From Lentisphaerae bacterium GWF2_49_21 (lineage in GTDB: Bacteria; Verrucomicrobiota; Lentisphaeria; Victivallales; GWF2-50-93): DNA of 64,000 nucleotides. How positions within the stretch are numbered: the first letter of the stretch is position 1; each line of letters starts with the position of its first letter. Of this stretch, positions 42,589 through 50,252 are shown piece by piece. The DNA lies in the NCBI GenBank assembly GCA_001804805.1, contig MHBH01000054.1, positions 1 through 64,000 on the forward strand, given 5' to 3'. A model generated the notes under the pieces. It ran no database searches. It saw nothing but the letters and a program-made list of their open reading frames with translations, and was not told the DNA's origin. A program made the translations under genes and the position numbers.

Positions 42589-43765
42589 ATATCTGCCGGA
42601 ATATTCAGGCGCCGGATACCGGGCCCACAACCTCTACAGGAGGCTTAAGGCAGTCAATCCTGACATCAGCCTGACGGTCGTCTGCAGTTCTGAAACTGAA
42701 AATGACTGCAGAAAATACGAGTATGATGGAATTGATGTGAACAGAATCGCCTGCAAGCAGTATCCAGTGCTTGACCATGGATTCATCAGACGGTGGCAGA
42801 ACTTATGCAATTTCCATTGTGAAAGCTCGGAGGCAAGTAAGTTCCTGATGGGGCTCGGCGCAAAACCTGATCTTATCCATGTATTTGGACAGAGCTATGT
42901 GACGGTCACGGTAATTGATCATGCCATAAGAAACAGAATACCTCTGATAATTGAGCTGGTCACGGATCTGGAGAGCCCCTTCCAGTATGTACCGTTCCCG
43001 TTGAAATATTTTCTGAAGACGAGGCCGGTGGATAATTTTACATTCGTCTGCATATCTGAGAAGCTGAAAACTCTTTGCCTGTCAAACGGGATCAGCGATA
43101 CTAACATCTGGTGCAGGCCGAATCCCGTCGACGAAAATAAATTCAAATCTGTCTCCCCCGAGGTGAAATGCGAACTTCGCAGGAATCTCACTAAATTCAC
43201 AGGCAATGACAAGCTTATAAGCTACATAGCGAAATTCCGTCCCAGCAAGAACCAGAAGTTCCTGGTTGAGGTCATGAAACATCTTCCGGAATCATTCAAG
43301 CTCTTCATCAAGGGGCCGCTCGTAAAGGAAGGCCCTTTTGCAGAGCGGGACAACAGATATTTCAATGAAACAAGAGAATCAGTGGAACACCTCGGGCTTT
43401 CCAACAGGATACAGGTGGAAGAAGGCTTCTGCGAAAATCCAGAGGGATACTACCAGATGTCCGATATATATGCGTTCCCTTCTGTCTCCGAGGGGCTTGG
43501 CACCCCGGTGCTGGAAAGCCTTGCCTGTGGAGTCCCCGTCGTGGCGAACAATATTCCGAAAGTGACGGATGTCTGGATAAAAGAAGGAAGAAATGGATAT
43601 CTGAGCCAATTGGAGGAAATTGAATTCTCCCATAAGATCATTAAGGCGGTAAAAATAGCAAAGGATGCCCTGCTCGAAGAATCCAAGTCCCTCATGTCTG
43701 AGGCATCAACAGAAATTATCGACAATAAATACATACAAACAATAAAAAGGCTGGCCAAGTCCTGA
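42563..43765 (+). CDS. Group 1 (GT4-like) glycosyltransferase
   Basis: A 400-residue GT-B glycosyltransferase. The N terminus ILLACSKYLPEYSGAGYRAHNL holds the acceptor-side glycine-rich loop; CRPNPVDENKF, ISYIAKFRPSKNQKFL and FPSVSEGLGTPVLESLACGVPVV (the E-x7-E donor motif) mark the second domain. It probably adds one sugar to the lipid-linked chain on the cytoplasmic face. The ATG lies inside the end of the preceding gene. A palindrome copy is at 43170-43180. Confidence 0.92.
   Translation: MKILLACSKYLPEYSGAGYRAHNLYRRLKAVNPDISLTVVCSSETENDCRKYEYDGIDVNRIACKQYPVLDHGFIRRWQNLCNFHCESSEASKFLMGLGAKPDLIHVFGQSYVTVTVIDHAIRNRIPLIIELVTDLESPFQYVPFPLKYFLKTRPVDNFTFVCISEKLKTLCLSNGISDTNIWCRPNPVDENKFKSVSPEVKCELRRNLTKFTGNDKLISYIAKFRPSKNQKFLVEVMKHLPESFKLFIKGPLVKEGPFAERDNRYFNETRESVEHLGLSNRIQVEEGFCENPEGYYQMSDIYAFPSVSEGLGTPVLESLACGVPVVANNIPKVTDVWIKEGRNGYLSQLEEIEFSHKIIKAVKIAKDALLEESKSLMSEASTEIIDNKYIQTIKRLAKS
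43170..43180. repeat. GCGAANTTCGC palindrome, site 6
   Basis: GCGAACTTCGC in the glycosyltransferase gene, read as CELR. Confidence 0.7.
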
Positions 43766-43771
43766 CACCCC

Positions 43772-45547
43772 ATGAATCTTATAAAATACTTCTCGTTTTT
43801 CCTTTCTCTGACAAAAAATAAATTCCTGGTCTTCATAGGTTTTATCTTCACAGCGGCCTTCATGGAACTCATAGCAGGCGGTGTTTTCCTGGCTGTGCTT
43901 GAATTTGAATCTGCAAAACGCGGGAACAACTTCCTGACCAGGACCGTATATTCCATATTGTCCTCGATGCACCTTCCTTCAAAGGAATATGAACTATGTG
44001 CGCTTCTGGCCACGTGCTGCATTGCATTTGCAATTGGAGCATCGGTAATGATCTACTCCAACTGGTTCAGCGCAAAACTGGAGGCCCGCATTTTTATGGA
44101 GCTTCAGGAGGACATGGTTATAAGGCTCTTCGGTGCAAAATTCGAATATTTCATATCAAAAAACATCGGTAATCTCAACAACATCATCGTACACCAGATA
44201 TTCAAGGTGAGTTCTTCCTTCAAGTCCTTTGCAAATATCCTGTCAAATGCCACACTTGCTTCGGCATATCTTGTATATCCTTTGGTACTGGAACCAATAC
44301 TGCCAGTTCTGATGTTTGTGATGACCCTGCCTCTTCTTTTTGCGTTCAGGCACATAAACAGCAAGACAAAATATTATTCCATAAGGAACACGGAGGAGCT
44401 CGGGAAACTCTATGGCATCATCTATCAGATACTCGCCCATTTCAAATATCTCAAAGCCACTGCGAATTACCGGAAAATAGTCAGCAAGCTCCGCGAACAG
44501 AATCTCGGACTGACCTATGTCATGCGCATGCAATCGCTCTGGGGCGCCATAAGTTCCGACGGTTTCAGGCCTGTAGTCATAACTGAAATCTTCATCATTG
44601 TAATATACATGGTCGTTTTCAAGCACCACAGGATCGATTATGTCATCGTCCTGATGGCATTCCTCTACATGGCCTATCAGAAAGTCATTTCAATTCAGGG
44701 AGCCTATCAATCATTCCTTGTATCATCCGGAGCCATACTCGTATATGAGAAAATGAAGTCCGAGCTTTTTGAATCCGATGAAACAAAACTTCTTCCTGGC
44801 AGCGATATGCCGGTATTTACAGGCCCCATAACATTTGAAAATGTGACTTTCCGGTTTGAAAGCAAGGATGAGCCTGTCCTAAAAAACATGAGCCTTGAAA
44901 TAAAGCCCAATACCACCGTTGCTTTTGTAGGCGGTTCCGGAGCCGGCAAATCAACCCTGGTGAACCTCATATGCGGACTCCTGTTTCCTCAAACAGGTTC
45001 CATGAAGATTTCTGGCAAGGATTATAAGACCCTGGATGTTTCCAGGCTCCGTGAATCAATTGGTTATGTAACACAGGAACCGGTAATATTCAATGACACA
45101 GTCTTAAACAACATAACACTGTGGGATAAATCATTCTCGGACAGCATAGTCAGCGTCTCAAAAAGGGCGTCAGCGGATGAGTTTATTGAACAGCTACCCC
45201 AGAAATATGATACTCTTCTCGGTGACAACGGTATTAATATTTCAGGTGGCCAGCGCCAGAGGATAACTATCGCCAGGGAACTTTCCCGTAATACTCCAAT
45301 CCTTATTTTCGACGAGGCCACCAGCTCCTTGGACACCGAGACTGAAAGAAAAATACAGGAAAGCATAGACCAGTCACATGGAGAAAAGACAATAATCATA
45401 ATCGCCCACAGGCTGTCAACCATCAAAAATTCAGACATGGTTTATCTTCTAGAAAACGGGGAAATCATAGAAAAGGGGCCTTACACCGAACTTTATGAAA
45501 AAAATGGCAGGTTCCGCCAGATGGTTGACAGTCAGTCCCTAAGCTGA
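43772..45547 (+). CDS. ABC transporter, fused membrane and ATPase domains (flippase-like)
   Basis: A 591-residue half-transporter. About 330 residues of membrane domain with several hydrophobic helices precede the ATPase domain: Walker A FVGGSGAGKSTLVNL (Lys393), signature NISGGQRQRITIARE and Walker B ILIFDEATSSLD. The MsbA/PglK type of exporter flips lipid-linked sugars or oligosaccharides across the inner membrane; no Wzx or Wzy is seen in the window, so this is the best candidate for export. Its stop is followed at once by intervening element 2. Confidence 0.92.
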   Translation: MNLIKYFSFFLSLTKNKFLVFIGFIFTAAFMELIAGGVFLAVLEFESAKRGNNFLTRTVYSILSSMHLPSKEYELCALLATCCIAFAIGASVMIYSNWFSAKLEARIFMELQEDMVIRLFGAKFEYFISKNIGNLNNIIVHQIFKVSSSFKSFANILSNATLASAYLVYPLVLEPILPVLMFVMTLPLLFAFRHINSKTKYYSIRNTEELGKLYGIIYQILAHFKYLKATANYRKIVSKLREQNLGLTYVMRMQSLWGAISSDGFRPVVITEIFIIVIYMVVFKHHRIDYVIVLMAFLYMAYQKVISIQGAYQSFLVSSGAILVYEKMKSELFESDETKLLPGSDMPVFTGPITFENVTFRFESKDEPVLKNMSLEIKPNTTVAFVGGSGAGKSTLVNLICGLLFPQTGSMKISGKDYKTLDVSRLRESIGYVTQEPVIFNDTVLNNITLWDKSFSDSIVSVSKRASADEFIEQLPQKYDTLLGDNGINISGGQRQRITIARELSRNTPILIFDEATSSLDTETERKIQESIDQSHGEKTIIIIAHRLSTIKNSDMVYLLENGEIIEKGPYTELYEKNGRFRQMVDSQSLS

Positions 45548-46076
45548 AAGTGCGGAAGTTCGGGAATGCGGAAGTTCGGGAGTTAGTAATAAAATAATGG
45601 TGGATTTGACAAAAACATGGATAATCGGGAATTTAAGTTAAGATTGGAAAAGCGTACAAAGGCTTTTGCAATCGCTGTCGTACGATTCTGCATATATCTG
45701 CGCAAACTGAATCTTCCTGAAGCCTTAATAATACAACTCTTGAAGGCTGGAACAGCGATTGGATCAAATTACCGCGAGGCAAACAGGGCAGAATCGAAAA
45801 GCGATTTTATCCACAAGATCGGGATAGTTGAGAAAGAAGCATCTGAAACGGAATACTGGCTTGAGGTAATTGACGAAAGCCATATCCTTGACAAGCATGC
45901 TTCGGATCAGTTGATTCCATTAATAAAGGAATCAAAAGAATTATTATCATTATTCACATCAATATCAAAAACCAGCAAAAAGAGATAAGAAGTGCAGAAG
46001 TTGCAATTTCCAATATTTCGAATTTAAATTACAACTTTCGCATTTTCGAACTCGCGAACTTTAGAACTTCTATATC
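45548..46076 (+). mobile_element. Intervening element 2: four-helix-bundle gene in inverted AAGTTCGG arrays
   Basis: It fills exactly the gap between the ABC transporter stop and the ATG of the first asparagine synthase. The left array 45548-45585 consists of AAGTGCGG, AAGTTCGGG, AATGCGG and AAGTTCGGG units. The right array 46033-46069 is inverted, and 34 of its 37 bases match the right array of element 1 (5941-5977). Left and right arrays can pair imperfectly. The payload is the gene at 45617-45988. No target-site duplication is obvious. Confidence 0.75.
45617..45988 (+). CDS. Four-helix-bundle protein (23S rRNA IVS/S23 family), copy 2
   Basis: A 123-residue protein starting MDNREFKLRLEKRTKAF. 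It differs from the copy at 5476 at about 15 of 123 positions, while roughly 30 codons differ silently (counted by eye), so the protein has been held by selection since the copies parted. The GTAIGSNYREANRAES core and HKIGIVEKEASET segment are unchanged. Function unknown; no Shine-Dalgarno is visible. Confidence 0.88.
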   Translation: MDNREFKLRLEKRTKAFAIAVVRFCIYLRKLNLPEALIIQLLKAGTAIGSNYREANRAESKSDFIHKIGIVEKEASETEYWLEVIDESHILDKHASDQLIPLIKESKELLSLFTSISKTSKKR

Positions 46077-47930
46077 ATGTGCGGTTTCGTTGGAATAATT
46101 TCAAAGAAGAAAAGCCGGTTCCCCGAGAACAAACTCAGGGAAATGACAGGCATGATAACACATCGCGGCCCTGACGATGAGGGTTTCTTCTTCCATGAAG
46201 ACTGGCTCGCGCTGGGTTTCCGCAGGCTGAGCATCATAGATCTGAGCTCCAAGGGACACCAGCCGATGATCTCCCATGACGGCCGTCACGTCATAGTGTT
46301 CAACGGCGAAATCTACAACTACTGCGAAATCCGCAATGAGCTTGAAAAGGAGAATTATCCCTTCCAGTCGCATACCGACACCGAGGTCATACTTGCTGCA
46401 TATCGGAAATGGGGCACGCAATGCATGTCTAAATTCATTGGAATGTTTGCATTCATTATCGCTGATCTCAAGGAGAAAACCGTTTTCCTATCCAGAGATC
46501 AGCTCGGTATCAAGCCTCTTTTCCATTACGAGGATGCTGACAACCATGTCTTCTGCAGCGAGATAAAATCACTCCTTCCGTATTGCAGCCTTGAACCAAA
46601 TCTGAACTCAGTCAACGAATACCTTGTCTTCAGGTCAGTCGTTGGAAAGAATACCCTGTTCAAAAATGTGTTCAGCCTCGAAGCAGGCCATTTTATGGAG
46701 TACAAGGATGGATGTTTTTCCGAAAAGGAATATTTTAATCTATCTGGGACGTTCAAGCCTGACTATTCAAAATCATTTGAAGAAGCCTGCACCGAAGTTG
46801 AAAAGAGCCTTGAGGAAAGTGTAAGGCTCCATCTAAGAAGCGACGTTGAACTTGGTGTACAGCTCAGCGGGGGCGTCGATTCAAGCCTGATCGCTGCGAT
46901 GGCGTCCCGGCAGGTCAGAAAAAAGTTCCATACCTTCTCCATCTCTTTCAAGGAATCATCTTATGATGAGTCTGAATATCAGAAACGAGTGTCCTCAAGA
47001 TATAACACGGAACATCACGATTTCCCGATGGGTGAAGGTGATTTCACAGATCTTCTCATGAAATCGTTATGGTATTTTGAACATCCGATCAACGATCCAA
47101 ATTCAGTATGCACGTATTTCCTGGCGGAAAAGGCCAGGAAATACATAACTGTCATGCTAGCCGGAGAAGGCGCCGATGAGTCCTTCCTCGGATATTCAAG
47201 ATTTCTTCCTTCGTCGATAAGGACACTCAGGACAAGGTCATTCCTGCATAGGAATCCGGCAATCCGCGAAATCTTGTTCAAACTCACAGGAAAGAGCATA
47301 TTCAATATAACCCGGTATAATCCGGCAATGTATGTCCTTTCCTACTCGGATCTCAACCTGACTGACAAGCTCCTGAAAGGCGACGATTCATCTTTTACTG
47401 GAAGATTGAAGGCAATTGAGGAGGCAGGAGGAGATGTCTTGAATGAAGCGCTTCTCCAGGATCAGGATTGCGATCTTGCGCAATGGTTCTGGCGCGCGGA
47501 CAGGATGGGGATGGCGGCCTCAATGGAGCTCAGAGTCCCGTTCTGCACTGTTCCCATGTTCAGGCTTGCCAACTCAATACCCTATGAAATGCGAGTGTTC
47601 AATGGGGAGAGGAAGGCCGTATTGAAGAAAGTGGCGGAAAAATATATCGACAACGACCAGATATACAGGAAGAAAATCGGATTCGGAACGCCAATCGACG
47701 TCTGGTTGAACCGGGAAGGTCCTTATAGCAGGCTGTATTCAGCAACAGTTGAATCCAACAGCTTTAGATCCCGTTCCTTTATTGATCAAAGCCACTTCAA
47801 CCATATTTATTCCTCCCATAAAAACGGTTCATACCGGGAAGTCAACAGCGGATATCTCTGGACATATTTCAACTTAGAACTCTGGCACCGGATCTTCTTC
47901 GAGGATGGATGGAAGAGTTTGTGTATTTAA
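46077..47930 (+). CDS. asnB: Asparagine synthase-like amidotransferase (glutamine-hydrolysing), copy 1
   Basis: A 617-residue class II amidotransferase. The nucleophilic Cys2 (MCGFVGIIS) and RGPDDEG/NGEIYN segments form the glutaminase domain; the synthase domain has the PP-loop SGGVDS at residues 264-269. Such genes in polysaccharide loci often amidate sugar carboxylates rather than make asparagine. Two more AsnB-like genes follow almost directly and a fourth lies at 56653. The ATG immediately follows the right arm of element 2. Confidence 0.92.
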   Translation: MCGFVGIISKKKSRFPENKLREMTGMITHRGPDDEGFFFHEDWLALGFRRLSIIDLSSKGHQPMISHDGRHVIVFNGEIYNYCEIRNELEKENYPFQSHTDTEVILAAYRKWGTQCMSKFIGMFAFIIADLKEKTVFLSRDQLGIKPLFHYEDADNHVFCSEIKSLLPYCSLEPNLNSVNEYLVFRSVVGKNTLFKNVFSLEAGHFMEYKDGCFSEKEYFNLSGTFKPDYSKSFEEACTEVEKSLEESVRLHLRSDVELGVQLSGGVDSSLIAAMASRQVRKKFHTFSISFKESSYDESEYQKRVSSRYNTEHHDFPMGEGDFTDLLMKSLWYFEHPINDPNSVCTYFLAEKARKYITVMLAGEGADESFLGYSRFLPSSIRTLRTRSFLHRNPAIREILFKLTGKSIFNITRYNPAMYVLSYSDLNLTDKLLKGDDSSFTGRLKAIEEAGGDVLNEALLQDQDCDLAQWFWRADRMGMAASMELRVPFCTVPMFRLANSIPYEMRVFNGERKAVLKKVAEKYIDNDQIYRKKIGFGTPIDVWLNREGPYSRLYSATVESNSFRSRSFIDQSHFNHIYSSHKNGSYREVNSGYLWTYFNLELWHRIFFEDGWKSLCI

Positions 47931-48396
47931 AAATTAGAATTTAGAAAACAACCAATTAAGAAAAGGAGGAGAGATAGCATGATAGGATCCTCAAAGAAAG
48001 CTGATCTTGAAAGAAGAACAAAATTATTCTCAATTAATCTTATTAAGTTTATTTCCGTCCTCCCTCGCTCCAATATTAATGATGTCCTTTCATATCAGCT
48101 ACTGAAATCTGGAACTTCCATCGGGGCAAACTATCGTGAAGCTAATCGAGCCGAATCGAAAGACGATTTCAAACATAAAATTGGAATTGTCCAGAAACAA
48201 TCTTCAGAAACCCAATATTGGCTTGAACTGATGGACGAAACAGATTTGTTCGACAGATTCCAATTCCTGCCCTTGTTGAAGGAATCCTCCGAACTTCTTG
48301 CAATATTTACTTCAATAGGCAAAAAATTAAACTGTGGTACTGTACTTTAGAATTAATGTTTTCTAATTTCTAAATTCTACTTTCTAAATTGAAATC
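47931..48396 (+). mobile_element. Intervening element 3: four-helix-bundle gene in inverted AATTTAGA arrays
   Basis: It fills exactly the gap between the stop of the first and the ATG of the second asparagine-synthase gene. Left array 47931-47950 (AATTAGA and ATTTAGA units) and right array 48357-48390 (inverted AATTTAGA units) are complementary: TAGAATTTAGAA at 47935-47946 pairs perfectly with 48368-48379, and AGAAAACA at 47943-47950 matches 48357-48364. The unit differs in sequence from elements 1 and 2 but keeps the pattern AA-N-TT-N-GA. The payload is the gene at 47979-48350. Confidence 0.7.
47979..48350 (+). CDS. Four-helix-bundle protein (23S rRNA IVS/S23 family), copy 3
   Basis: A 123-residue divergent member starting MIGSSKKADLERRTKLFS. 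It keeps the family core GTSIGANYREANRAESKDDF and HKIGIVQKQSSET..WLE, but elsewhere differs greatly from copies 1 and 2. Unlike those, it has a strong ribosome site (AAGGAGG, 47963-47969), so it is probably translated on its own merit. Function unknown. Confidence 0.87.
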   Translation: MIGSSKKADLERRTKLFSINLIKFISVLPRSNINDVLSYQLLKSGTSIGANYREANRAESKDDFKHKIGIVQKQSSETQYWLELMDETDLFDRFQFLPLLKESSELLAIFTSIGKKLNCGTVL

Positions 48397-50250
48397 ATGT
48401 GCGGAATACTTGTACATATTGGCGATGAGGTAATCACCTCCGGGCATTACGCCCTGGAGATAATAAGGCATCGCGGACCGGACGCATTCGGGGTAGTTAA
48501 CTTCGAGACTAACCTTGGCCCGATGTCATTCGGACATCGCCGCCTTGCGATAATTGATCTCGATCCCAGGTCCAACCAGCCGCTTTCATATGATCATGGT
48601 GATTTCTGGATCGTCTACAACGGGGAGATATATAACTATCTTGAGCTCAAAAGGGAGCTGAGTTCGTCTGGCTGCGAATTTCGCACGCAATCGGATACTG
48701 AGGTAATTCTCGCCGCCTACCAAAAATGGGGAAAGGAATGCCTGAAGAAATTCAACGGCATGTTCGCCTTCTGCATCTACGAGAAGAAGAATCAGAAGCT
48801 CTTTTTTGCACGGGATCGTTTTGGAATCAAACCGATGTATTTCTGGAACAAGGCCGGGATCTTCTGCGCCGCTTCCGAGATAAAGCAGTTCTGCTGCATA
48901 CCCGGATTCCGGGCGGAAGTCAACATGGGAAAGCTTTATCATTTCCTCAACAGCAGCGATTTCGACTATGACGATGAAACCCTATGGAAAGGCGTGCAGG
49001 AACTCGAGCCCGGATCCTACGCTGAAATTGACTTCTCAAAATGGAGGCCCGGACGCCCATTCAAGACTGAAAAGTGGTACGAACTCAATTTCCGGCGTAC
49101 ATCAAGCATCAAATATGATCATGCCGTTGAAAGGTTCCAGGAACTTCTGACTGATTCCATCAAGCTCAGGCTGCGGGCGGATGTACCGGTAGGATTCCTT
49201 CTCTCCGGAGGACTTGATTCTTCATCGCTGGTAGGGATGTGTACAAAGATTCCAAGGAAAAGCGATGCAACACTGAAAACCTTTTCCTCCTGCTATGAGA
49301 ACAGCCCGGTGGACGAAAGGAAATACATCAACGAGGTTCTCAAGCATACCGGAGCAATGTCCTCGCTGCACTTCCCAAAGCCTTCTGAAGTCGCGGATTA
49401 TCTCGACCTTGTCATATGGCATAATGACATACCGGTAAGGCACGGCTCGCCCGTTCCACACTGGCTCCTATATAAGCATATCCAGGAAGACAATGATTTC
49501 AGGAAAGTCATAATCGAAGGCCAGGGTGGCGACGAGATAATCTGTGGATACAGGGATTTTTTCTGGAGCATGATCTATGATCTGCTCAGGACCAAGAAAA
49601 TCCCCCAGTCACTCCTGCAGCTCATCTCCCTTCGCAGGAAACATGGATACAGTCCAAAAATCATCCTCAGGAAATTTGGCAGGCTCGCATTCCCCTCATT
49701 TGTGAAATATCCTGCTAATCCCGCAATCAATGCCGAAGCAATTCTCGATTCAACAAAAGTTCCTGAGATTCCTATCCGAAGGGAACAGCCTTCTGTCAAG
49801 GATATGCACAAGGCCAGACTCCAAATCCTGAGGTATATCCTTCACAACGTCGACAGGAATTCAATGGCACATTCGAGGGAGACCAGAGTTCCTTTCCTCG
49901 ATTACAGGCTTGTGGAGTTCTGCGTAAACCTGCCGGACAGATACAAGATCAGTAACGGTACTACTAAACGTATTCTGAGAACTGCCATGAAGGACATTGT
50001 TCCGGAAACTATTATAAACAGGGGTGACAAACAGGGTTATTCGAGCCCAATCCCATCATGGCTCGGAAATGAGATAAAACCGTTCTTCATGGACAATATC
50101 AACGACGCAGCCAATCTACCGTTTGTAAACAGGGACATCGTCCTGCAGGGTGTGGGAGAATTTTATGATGGCAAACGCACCTTCGATCCTGTCTGGTGGA
50201 ACTTGATCACAACAAACAGATGGTTGAAAATATTCAGGATGTCGGTATAG
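48397..50250 (+). CDS. asnB: Asparagine synthase-like amidotransferase, copy 2
   Basis: A 617-residue class II amidotransferase with Cys2 (MCGILVHIG), RHRGPDAFG, NGEIYNYLELK and the PP-loop SGGLDS from residue 270. It is intact and clearly different in sequence from copy 1, so this is not a recent duplication. The ATG directly follows element 3 and has no visible Shine-Dalgarno. The product is probably an amidated sugar in this context. A palindrome copy is at 48674-48684. Confidence 0.92.
   Translation: MCGILVHIGDEVITSGHYALEIIRHRGPDAFGVVNFETNLGPMSFGHRRLAIIDLDPRSNQPLSYDHGDFWIVYNGEIYNYLELKRELSSSGCEFRTQSDTEVILAAYQKWGKECLKKFNGMFAFCIYEKKNQKLFFARDRFGIKPMYFWNKAGIFCAASEIKQFCCIPGFRAEVNMGKLYHFLNSSDFDYDDETLWKGVQELEPGSYAEIDFSKWRPGRPFKTEKWYELNFRRTSSIKYDHAVERFQELLTDSIKLRLRADVPVGFLLSGGLDSSSLVGMCTKIPRKSDATLKTFSSCYENSPVDERKYINEVLKHTGAMSSLHFPKPSEVADYLDLVIWHNDIPVRHGSPVPHWLLYKHIQEDNDFRKVIIEGQGGDEIICGYRDFFWSMIYDLLRTKKIPQSLLQLISLRRKHGYSPKIILRKFGRLAFPSFVKYPANPAINAEAILDSTKVPEIPIRREQPSVKDMHKARLQILRYILHNVDRNSMAHSRETRVPFLDYRLVEFCVNLPDRYKISNGTTKRILRTAMKDIVPETIINRGDKQGYSSPIPSWLGNEIKPFFMDNINDAANLPFVNRDIVLQGVGEFYDGKRTFDPVWWNLITTNRWLKIFRMSV
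48674..48684. repeat. GCGAANTTCGC palindrome, site 7
   Basis: GCGAATTTCGC in asparagine synthase copy 2, read as CEFR. Confidence 0.7.
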
Positions 50251-50252
50251 CT

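Noticed and set aside
46077-50250. AsnB copies 1 and 2 as a recent tandem duplication mediated by the elements
   Set aside because: The two proteins share family motifs but differ throughout, so the duplication is old or they were acquired separately.
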